Part shown: piece after piece, positions 1-6,530 of the stretch
How the letters are laid out: every line of letters starts with the position of its first letter
Position numbering within the stretch: position 1 is the stretch's first letter
Source: Gemmiger formicilis
GTDB lineage: Bacteria; Bacillota; Clostridia; Oscillospirales; Ruminococcaceae
Length of the DNA stretch: 36,303 bases
Assembly: GCF_024462815.1 (NCBI RefSeq)
Contig: NZ_JANGCG010000023.1
Location: 1-36,303, forward strand
Direction: 5' to 3'
Notes under the pieces: generated by a model
What the model was told of the DNA's origin: nothing
Seen by the model: the letters and a program-made list of their open reading frames with translations, nothing else
Databases searched by the model: none
Program-made: the position numbers and the translations under genes

Positions 1-71
1 AGCATACCGACAACTGCGACAGAAAGCTATCACCACACCCAACAATCTTTTGCCCAAAATTCTACCTATTA

Positions 72-109
72 CTGACAAAAACGGCATCGCCATCTCTGAC
101 GGTGCCGCT
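72..109 (-). terminator. Terminator of the RepA-MobC-relaxase-integrase operon (left copy)
   Basis: On the minus strand an 8-bp arm at 100-107 pairs with 82-89 across a 10-nt loop, and a T run at 77-81 follows. The outer stem extends by two pairs. One C/A mismatch lies in the arm on the minus-strand RNA. The same hairpin, with the mismatch replaced by a T/G pair, sits after the right-hand integrase. Confidence 0.7.
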
Positions 110-115
110 GTTTAT

Positions 116-1315
116 TTAACCTGCCTTCTTGGCTTTTCTATTCCTATTTTTCATAAATGCAACATAGCACGGATTTTGGTTGTTCAGCAGATCTTGCATC
201 AGGTTTGCCGCCTGACGCTTCGCCACGTCCTGCGGGTGGCAGTAGGTGCGTTCCAAGAATGCCGTATCCGCATGACCCAGCAGGGATGCCGCCACCTGTT
301 TGCTGGTGCCTTCCTGCAGCAGATAGGTTGCGTAGAAATGCCGCAGGGTATGCAGGTGATAATCTTCCGATAGCCCACACTTTTTATACAGCTTGCGCAG
401 ATGCCGTGTAAAAGTATCCGGGTGCGGCACATGACCGTTGGGGTCAGTAAAAATCGGCTGCTCTCTATCAGGAACGCCGCTATGCAGCACCTGCTGCTGT
501 CGCAGCGCCATCAGAAGTTCCCATAGCCCCAGCGGAATGGTTACAATCCGTTCCCGATGGCTTTTGGTGTCACTCTCTACGATTTTTCCGGATGCACAGC
601 TGCGGGAACGACGGACGGTCAGTTCACAAGCACCGGTTATGTCCCGCCATTGCAGGGCGCACAGTTCCCCACGCCGCAACCCTGTCGTGATTGCCAGTGT
701 GTAGTACGCCCGATACAGAATCGGTTCGTTCTGAATCGTCCGCATTAGTTTACTTATTTCATATTTCTGCGGAATATGCTGCACCTCCTTTTCAAAATGT
801 TTTTTCCGAACGCGGTGCGCTGGATTGAACGGAATGATGTCATTTTTCTTGGCATCCTCCAGCACCGAGGAAACTGTTTCGAGGTATTTCTGCACAGTGG
901 TTTCCTTGATGCAATTTCCACCACGTCCGGGGCGCTTCCGAAGTTCCTCACACATTTCCTCTAAGGTCATGGGGAGCAACTTTGCAAGCGGAATGCCCCC
1001 AATTAGCGGGTAAACAATATCCAGATTGCGTTTGTACCCTGCGTAAGTGGTAGCCTTAAAGAACGGTTCCTGCCGTTTGAGCCAATTTTCGGCGTACTGA
1101 TCAAAGTGGGTCTGGTCGCTTTCTTCTACGCCATACTTGAACTTTTTCTCGATGCGTTCCGCTTCAGCCATGACATACTGCTGAATGCCGCGCTTTGGCA
1201 CGGATAATGGCACAGTGATGGTCTGCGCTTTCATCCGTTTCTGCCCATTGACCTTATAGCCGTTGCAGACGGTGATTTTGAATTTTCGTTCGGATTTTTT
1301 CTTGATGTATGCCAT
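116..1315 (-). CDS. Tyrosine recombinase/integrase (left copy)
   Basis: A phage-type integrase of 399 residues. It has a basic N-terminal arm-binding segment, a SAM-like core-binding domain (about 65-170) and a C-terminal catalytic domain. The catalytic set is visible: R214 in TGLRRGEL, H322 and R325 in HTLRH, H348 in LLGHAD and the nucleophile Y358 in ERTYCH. It should cut and rejoin element ends with a chromosomal site. The start is the ATG preceded by AAGGAGG, and this ribosome site lies inside the ancestral tail of the upstream relaxase gene, so the two are translationally linked. It is the last gene of the operon before a terminator. The copy at 32228-33427 differs by only about a dozen residues. 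Confidence 0.95.
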   Translation of the reverse strand: MAYIKKKSERKFKITVCNGYKVNGQKRMKAQTITVPLSVPKRGIQQYVMAEAERIEKKFKYGVEESDQTHFDQYAENWLKRQEPFFKATTYAGYKRNLDIVYPLIGGIPLAKLLPMTLEEMCEELRKRPGRGGNCIKETTVQKYLETVSSVLEDAKKNDIIPFNPAHRVRKKHFEKEVQHIPQKYEISKLMRTIQNEPILYRAYYTLAITTGLRRGELCALQWRDITGACELTVRRSRSCASGKIVESDTKSHRERIVTIPLGLWELLMALRQQQVLHSGVPDREQPIFTDPNGHVPHPDTFTRHLRKLYKKCGLSEDYHLHTLRHFYATYLLQEGTSKQVAASLLGHADTAFLERTYCHPQDVAKRQAANLMQDLLNNQNPCYVAFMKNRNRKAKKAG

Positions 1316-1423
1316 TGTGCCTCCTTGTCAGCGCTGCCGAGAACGGTTTCGGCGGCGGTTCTTGTTGTTCGTATATTGATTTTCTTGATTTATGCGGTTG
1401 GATTCTCTCGTTCGCTGGACTCG

Positions 1424-2665
1424 TTAGATGGCTCCTTCCGCAATTTTATCCCCTTTACGAAGTTCGGCAATCTTACAGGTAAGCACTGCACGGCGGCCAG
1501 CCAGTTTCGGAGGAGCATCTTTTCTGCGCATCTGCTTGACGATTTCCGCCCGCTGCGCGGCAAGGGTTTCCATCTGCTGGGACAAGCTCTTGCGATAGTC
1601 CACGATGGCCTGTAAAGATGGGAACTTGTGGTCGCGGACAAAAGCGTGTTCTGCAAGGATTCTCTCGGTGTCTTTCCAGATGCGCTCCAGTTCCGGACGG
1701 CTGATGCGGGGTTGCTGTTTCTTGGGTAGAATACCCAACTGATAGCAGTAGTACAGATACAAGCGGTGCATTTGGGATTCCCCAAAGAATACCTCGAAGA
1801 AAATTTGGAGGATGCTTCTATTCTCCGTGGGACGATATCGTTTCGGCTTGTTTTGTCGGGGAGGGTGCTTCAGTTCATACAGCCTTGGCCCATACAGCAA
1901 GTAATTGCTGCGAAGCCGGTCATCTATGGCTGCAAGATCGTGTTCTTCTCCCAGCCTATAAAGCCGCACGGCTCGTCCTCCATCCCGTGCCCGGATGGTT
2001 GCGTACCTGCGGTTAGGGTCACTGTCGAAAATATACCCTTGCCGATACAGCGCCCTGTGAAAATCCTCGGCGGTACTGGCATCCTCACAGGCTTGGTCGA
2101 TGGCCTCCCGCATTCGGGCATATCGTGCAGGTTCTTTTTTCCTTGGCTGCTCCACTACCGACAGACCGTAATCCCGGCACAACTTGTCGGATGCTGCCCG
2201 GAACTCGGCATACTGGCTGCGGCGTTGCTCGTATTTCTTGCCGTCCACATAGGACACGGAATTTATCACAAAATGATTATGTAAGTTATCCGTGTTCATG
2301 TGGGTGGCAACCAGCACTTGGAAACGCTTGCTCCAGACCTTGCGGGCCAGTGCCACGCCGATCTCGTGGCACTGCTCCGGGGTGACCTCCCCCTCGCGGA
2401 AGCTTTGGTAGGCGTGGAGCGCCACCACGCCGTCTGTTTTACCAAATCGTTCTTGTACCGCCCGCATATCTTCCCACGCATGGTTTGCCCTGCAATGGAT
2501 GCCGGTGACAAGCTGGGCGCTTTCGTTCAGCTTGGTCTTGGCATCGTTCTCTGCGTAGTGCAATGTCTGGGCAAGAGCATCGTATTCGGTTTTGTCCGGG
2601 TTGGCCGCATAGTCAAGGACGCGCTGCAGGCTGTCCTTGATGGTCCAAATCTTAGTTACCGCCAA
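1424..2665 (-). CDS. MOBP-type relaxase, C-terminal tail lost by a stop codon
   Basis: A relaxase/mobilization nuclease (PF03432 type) that would nick the element at oriT and lead one strand into a recipient. The metal-binding triad is clear in HMNTDNLHNH (H122, H129, H131), and the N-terminal 150 residues form the nuclease domain. The C-terminal half is helical and basic. The ATG overlaps the end of the MobC-like gene by 14 nt, which fits coupled translation. Compared with the right-hand copy of 450 residues, this one ends at 413 because an AAA lysine codon became TAA. The lost tail can still be read in frame to 1328, is rich in Arg and Asn, and ends at the same TGA as the other copy. The nuclease core is intact, so nicking may survive. 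Confidence 0.93.
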   Translation of the reverse strand: MAVTKIWTIKDSLQRVLDYAANPDKTEYDALAQTLHYAENDAKTKLNESAQLVTGIHCRANHAWEDMRAVQERFGKTDGVVALHAYQSFREGEVTPEQCHEIGVALARKVWSKRFQVLVATHMNTDNLHNHFVINSVSYVDGKKYEQRRSQYAEFRAASDKLCRDYGLSVVEQPRKKEPARYARMREAIDQACEDASTAEDFHRALYRQGYIFDSDPNRRYATIRARDGGRAVRLYRLGEEHDLAAIDDRLRSNYLLYGPRLYELKHPPRQNKPKRYRPTENRSILQIFFEVFFGESQMHRLYLYYCYQLGILPKKQQPRISRPELERIWKDTERILAEHAFVRDHKFPSLQAIVDYRKSLSQQMETLAAQRAEIVKQMRRKDAPPKLAGRRAVLTCKIAELRKGDKIAEGAI

Positions 2666-2921
2666 TGAGCAGGTCCCTCATGCGGTCGGCACAAGTACCG
2701 ATTTCAGCACTCGTTGTAGGTGAACAGCTTTCTGCGATTTCATCCAGTCTATCCAATACATCAAATACCTCCGTGGGCGGGTGTCCGCCCGGCTCATATT
2801 CCAGCGCCCGCTGGCGCAAATATTCTGAAAGCGACAAACCACACTTTCGAGCCAACATCGTCACCTTTTTCTTTTCGGTGACGGTGACCCGGATGTTGAT
2901 TCCAACGCTGCGCTTTCTCAT
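2652..2921 (-). CDS. MobC-like relaxosome accessory protein (left copy)
   Basis: An 89-residue protein with the shape of MobC-type plasmid mobilization proteins. It has a basic N-terminal ribbon (RVTVTEKKK), then a helix-turn-helix-like stretch (KKVTMLARKCGLSLSEYLRQRAL) typical of ribbon-helix-helix relaxosome factors, here given in parts: KKVTMLARKCG and LSLSEYLRQRAL. Such proteins bind oriT and help the relaxase melt the nic region. The ATG overlaps the RepA-like stop (ATGA), and its 3' end overlaps the relaxase start, so all three are one operon. The N-terminal half is well conserved with the right-hand copy, while residues after about 65 differ. Confidence 0.85.
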   Translation of the reverse strand: MRKRSVGINIRVTVTEKKKVTMLARKCGLSLSEYLRQRALEYEPGGHPPTEVFDVLDRLDEIAESCSPTTSAEIGTCADRMRDLLIGGN

Positions 2922-4093
2922 GCGCTCGCAGCCTCACAGGGGTTCGGGGCTGTCCCCGTAGGCTTTTCGGCGGGTTGTCCTGTGGCAACACTTCGCCCAT
3001 GCTTGCTCTCCTTACGCGACCTTAATGACGACGCTGACGATGATGACGATGTTTGTGGGATACCCCAGTGGAACAACTCCGATATATCAATATCATCGTC
3101 ATCACCGTCATCATCGTCATGGAAGAACTCAAGCAGACGTTTTTGCTCCGTGCGGGTGTACTTATACTCGATACCGCGAGGGCTGAATATATCACGGGCA
3201 TAGTGCGCCATCTTCCGGGTGAACTGATTAGGCTTTACATCAGAAATATTCGCTGCAACAAGCAATCCCATAGCTGTGCCCTGCCATTTTCCAACCGAGT
3301 CAATGTAGTCTGCAACTTTCCAAAGGTAGTCAGGAATAGCTTTCAACGCCTGCTGTTCTGCGGTTTCTTCCTCATCCAACGTCCAGACGCAGTTTTCTTC
3401 CCGGATATGCAGCATTTTCTCGTCCATATCGCGTCCAATTACACGAATTGTCGCGGTTTTACTCATGCGCTGACGATGCATGAGCCATGTCGTATCCGCC
3501 ACACCCATAATGCCCGTTGAACCAGAAATTTGGTCGTAGGGGTCTGACGATGATTGCTTACGCAAATAATGCACCAGCAGGATGCAGATGCCGTACTTGT
3601 CGGCAAGTTCTTTTAATACCCCAATATCACGGTAATCATTGGCATACATACTACCATTTCGCTCGGCTTTTCGCACCTTTTGCAAGGTATCGATGACGAT
3701 GAGGCTAATATCAGGGTAAGCATGGATGAAACTGACGATTTGTTCCTCCAATCCCTGCCCAATTCCGTGACTTTCCGTCTGCAGAATGAGACGTTCCGGG
3801 TCTTCTTCTGCATCGACAAGCTGGTAAAGGCGCTCTTGCAGACGACCCAGTGTATCTTCCAGCGAGAAATAAAGCACGGTTCTCGGTTCTATTTCACGGC
3901 CCCATACAGATTTCCCTTGCGAAATCTGCAAGCAGAGCCACAGTGTCAGCCAGCTTTTGCCCGCCTTGCTGGGGCCGGCAAAGATTGCCAGCCCTGCCGG
4001 GAGCAGACCGGGGATAATCCATTTTACGGGCGGTATCGGCGTTGCAAGCAGTGCGCCGGCGGTAATGGTTTTCGGTAATCTTGTGGTAGTCAT
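2918..4093 (-). CDS. RepA-like RecA-fold ATPase (left copy)
   Basis: A 391-residue AAA_25/KaiC-type ATPase resembling the hexameric RepA helicases of mobilizable plasmids. Walker A is GPSKAGKS (40-47), Walker B is LIVIDT (131-136), and a conserved SLED lies at 77-80. It probably helps replicate the excised circle, though an accessory role in transfer is possible. The C-terminal region has a helix-rich DNA-binding-like part, then an Asp-rich run (about 325-335), a Ser-rich run, and a tail SKHGRSVATGQPAEKPTG. That tail is almost unchanged in the other copy although the rest is clearly divergent. The ATG at 4093 follows AAAGGATG. It is the first gene of the operon. Confidence 0.88.
   Translation of the reverse strand: MTTTRLPKTITAGALLATPIPPVKWIIPGLLPAGLAIFAGPSKAGKSWLTLWLCLQISQGKSVWGREIEPRTVLYFSLEDTLGRLQERLYQLVDAEEDPERLILQTESHGIGQGLEEQIVSFIHAYPDISLIVIDTLQKVRKAERNGSMYANDYRDIGVLKELADKYGICILLVHYLRKQSSSDPYDQISGSTGIMGVADTTWLMHRQRMSKTATIRVIGRDMDEKMLHIREENCVWTLDEEETAEQQALKAIPDYLWKVADYIDSVGKWQGTAMGLLVAANISDVKPNQFTRKMAHYARDIFSPRGIEYKYTRTEQKRLLEFFHDDDDGDDDDIDISELFHWGIPQTSSSSSASSLRSRKESKHGRSVATGQPAEKPTGTAPNPCEAASA
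2930..3005 (-). other. Candidate oriT embedded in the RepA-like 3' end (left copy)
   Basis: Just upstream of the MobC start, two small inverted repeats share the loop CTGT: CGGGG-CTGT-CCCCG at 2945-2958 and GTTGTC-CTGT-GGCAAC at 2974-2989. About 75 nt here are nearly identical to 35056-35132 in the second element, although adjoining coding sequence has diverged. Its position beside mobC and the relaxase gene fits an origin of transfer. No nic site was identified. Confidence 0.4.
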
Positions 4094-4293
4094 TCACATC
4101 ATCCTTTCTTGTTTGGTATATATCTATTATCTCATACTATCGTCTTTTTGTGTGTAGTAAGTTTTACTCTCTAGTGTTAAGTTGTACGGCTCACGCCGCC
4201 CCACAGCCCCACAAATGCGCCAAACGGCGGTTTTGCGGGTGATGCGACGCGGAGTATCTGCCCCACACGGGGCTTGTTTGGGCGAGATTTGGG

Positions 4294-4358
4294 AGTGAAT
4301 CAGATTTGATTCACTTTTTCGGTTTTGATCCAAGATAGTGAATCAGTTCTGATTCACT
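4294..4358. promoter_or_regulatory. Two identical palindromes upstream of the RepA-like gene
   Basis: The palindrome AGTGAATCA, four bases, TGATTCACT occurs at 4294-4315 and again at 4337-4358. Arms are identical and spacers differ (GATT and GTTC). The centres are 43 bp apart, about four helical turns. They lie 200-265 bp upstream of the RepA-like ATG and could be operators for an element regulator or initiator-binding sites of a replication origin. Confidence 0.55.
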
Positions 4359-4477
4359 TCGGCGGTCCGCGTGCGTATTTCGCACAATCTCTCAGAATTG
4401 GTCTAATCATAAGTTCTCTTCATTTCCGTGCTGTATCGTTATTCTGTGTGACCCTCTTGAATACACTTTCCGGGGGA

Positions 4478-4530
4478 GAAAAAAGAGCCCGGAGGACCTT
4501 ACCGATTTGGTAAGGTCCTCCGGGCTCTTA
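4478..4530 (-). terminator. Strong intrinsic terminator with 19-21 bp stem
   Basis: Arms at 4485-4503 and 4509-4527 are perfectly complementary over 19 bp with a 5-nt loop, and two further A/T pairs extend the stem. On the minus strand it is followed by six T (4479-4484). The plus-strand side is also T-rich, so it may stop transcripts from both directions. It would end the noncoding transcript starting near 4958. Confidence 0.85.
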
Positions 4531-4958
4531 TATATTTTCTCTGTTCTATCCGGGTATAAGGGTACACTTTCCCCGCAAATCTTGATGTAAATTCAATAAA
4601 AATCAAATAATACGCATACTGGCGTCAATCACACGGTTATGTAAATAATAAAAGAAACCGTGTACATCAAAATAAATGCTGAAGAAAAATGTCTAATTTG
4701 CCGCTTGCCCCCAGACATGGGAACATAACAGGCAAGCCGCTGGCAACGACCGTTCACTGACTTTGCAAGGGTCTTACTTCTTACAACCCAAGCGCGGTCA
4801 CCCCATCTGAAGCTGTGGGGCATCTGGAGTATCATTATGTCCTCTCCCTGCCGTGGGTTAGGGTCTGCCAAGACCTTGCTGTGCGCCCCACCGAGAGAGT
4901 AAAGTACCTGTTATGCTGTGTATTCAGTTGTGAAGGTGCTGGCACAGAATAAATCTGT
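4478..4958 (-). ncRNA. Candidate structured noncoding RNA, about 480 nt
   Basis: A near-consensus promoter reads leftward into this stretch and a strong terminator ends it. Between them the sequence folds locally into consecutive hairpins, given as plus-strand positions: GGTCT 4862-4866 with 4871-4875; GTGGG 4853-4857 with 4887-4891; CTCTC 4842-4846 with GAGAG 4893-4897; CCCCA 4801-4805 with 4816-4820; GGGT 4769-4772 with 4786-4789, inside GACCG 4748-4752 with 4795-4799; GCTTGCC 4703-4709 with 4731-4737 enclosing CCCA/TGGG at 4710-4721; and an 8-bp stem 4631-4638 with 4656-4663. I do not recognise the family. An alternative is a 68-codon reading frame (4629-4835) behind GGGAGAGG, but its sequence is made of the hairpins and looks like no protein I know. 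Confidence 0.6.
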
Positions 4959-4964
4959 AAAGTT

Positions 4965-4994
4965 AGTATACGCCAAAGGTTAGCAGTCAGTCAA
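4965..4994 (-). promoter_or_regulatory. Promoter of the candidate noncoding RNA
   Basis: On the minus strand TTGACT (-35, plus 4989-4994) and TATACT (-10, plus 4965-4970) are separated by 18 bp. The predicted start is near 4958. No protein gene begins close downstream of it. Confidence 0.75.
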
Positions 4995-5093
4995 TAAAAA
5001 GTGCTAATTATTCATGCGACATTCACATATGATGACTTCATCAATAAGGCACCCAACGTATTTTGTAGATTTCTTCATATTTTCACATTTCAT

Positions 5094-6146
5094 TTACGGT
5101 AATATCGTCGTATCAAACTTTGCAATCGTTTTATGTTTGTACTGCTCTATCATGTTGTATATGTTCGTGACTTCATTTAAATAAGACACTGTTCCGTTAT
5201 AATCTTTAAGTATTTCAGGCAGAATTTTTTCTCCGAAATACATTTCAACACTTCCACATTCGCTAAGTAACACTTCACTTGAAATTGAACGCGACTCTAT
5301 GATTGGCACAATTTTTTGGATAGCTAGCCTTATGCTTTCTTCATCGGAAATCACCCTGTTTGTTCTTGTTTGCATAACTCCCAAAGTCATCATACAGCCT
5401 CGATTCAAATGATATCTCATTAAAAAAGTCTCTAGCTCGCGGACAAGTATGGGGCGATTATAGTCCTCATAAATCATTATTGCGTAGATTGTTGATTCTA
5501 GCGCTGAATAAAATTCTATAAGAGTGCTTTCTTCAGAAATACAGCAATTAACTACGCAGCAGAATTTTTCCGAAAATTCGTTATAGCGCCGGATTGTTAT
5601 TTCACGAACTCTATCGGCATTTTTCTCATTTTGTCGGCAAAATTCTGCCTGAAACATATCCCAAACCAGCTTGGCAATATAAGCGAGTAATGCATACCAA
5701 ACCGCATTACGAATCTCATCCCACGAAATAAATAAGCTCTGCTCGGTTTCACGCAACTTACAAATTACATAAAATACAGCCGTCGTTATTAGAATCGACA
5801 GTACAAATCGAACACCTTCATATTTCAAGTCCAAAAACGCAAGGCGATTTCTCAATGCAAAATAGACAAAACGCACACCCCAATACAGTGGACATATCAT
5901 CCATAAGGAATCAATTCCTGAATCAAACCCGATATGCTCATAAGCAACAGCAAAAATCGCAACAGATACAGCGGGGCTCAAAACGCATAAAGTGTAATTG
6001 CTCCGTTTTTCTTTCCCATTATCGCCAAATAGGTATGGATTATACGAAAAGAAATCACGATGGTTAGACAAAATTAGTCCTATTTTTCCGTCAACATAAA
6101 ATAATAGAAGGGCAATACCTATATTGACACACAAATATATCCACAT
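5094..6146 (-). CDS. Multi-pass membrane protein of unknown function
   Basis: The chosen ATG at 6146 follows GGAGG with a 9-nt gap, giving 350 residues; a longer start at 6179 has no comparable site. I do not recognise the family. About five hydrophobic segments occupy the first 170 residues (near 3-20, 45-65, 75-95, 110-130 and 145-165), followed by a soluble C-terminal half of about 180 residues that is helical and cysteine-containing and probably cytoplasmic. The gene is clearly more AT-rich than the helicase operon next to it and is transcribed divergently from it. Its place in a defence island suggests a membrane-acting immune effector or sensor, but nothing in the sequence proves this. 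Confidence 0.8.
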   Translation of the reverse strand: MWIYLCVNIGIALLLFYVDGKIGLILSNHRDFFSYNPYLFGDNGKEKRSNYTLCVLSPAVSVAIFAVAYEHIGFDSGIDSLWMICPLYWGVRFVYFALRNRLAFLDLKYEGVRFVLSILITTAVFYVICKLRETEQSLFISWDEIRNAVWYALLAYIAKLVWDMFQAEFCRQNEKNADRVREITIRRYNEFSEKFCCVVNCCISEESTLIEFYSALESTIYAIMIYEDYNRPILVRELETFLMRYHLNRGCMMTLGVMQTRTNRVISDEESIRLAIQKIVPIIESRSISSEVLLSECGSVEMYFGEKILPEILKDYNGTVSYLNEVTNIYNMIEQYKHKTIAKFDTTILP

Positions 6147-6389
6147 AATATTTTCGCCTCCAGAATGTTCCAAATTCAATCAGCATTCCATGTTAATCAT
6201 CTTACAAAGTAGACAACATCTAGCATGACCTTGTCTTTTTACGATACACATTAATATCTTAGCCCACAATAGCATTCATCACCTACAAAGTCAATCAGTT
6301 TTCACTTATAAGTATCTGTGATACGCCTCTTTTTGTAATCCTGCACAAGCTTTCTTGAGTCAATATGTGCATCCATACAAAGTTTTCTG

Positions 6390-6435
6390 CCTTAGTATAA
6401 TAGTACAAACTATTGTACCTCAAATAGTGTAGAAT
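6390..6435 (+). promoter_or_regulatory. Promoter/operator region of the helicase operon
   Basis: A consensus -10, TATAAT, lies at 6396-6401 without a good -35. Directly after it is the palindrome GTACAA-ACTA-TTGTAC (6403-6418), which would overlap the transcription start and could be an operator. The rest of the 384-bp gap 6147-6530 is AT-rich with nothing else I can name. The GGAGGAAG at 6513-6520 serves the helicase start. Confidence 0.45.
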
Positions 6436-6530
6436 GGAAATAGAATATAGCAAAATCACGAAGTTCCTTTTCATATCACATGCAGAATTGTCCTGCCATT
6501 TTGTAAAACTATTTTGGAGGAAGTGTTGTA

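Noticed and set aside
4629..4835. 68-codon minus-strand frame behind GGGAGAGG
   Set aside because: Its sequence is made of consecutive RNA hairpins and it resembles no protein I know; kept only as an alternative to the noncoding RNA.
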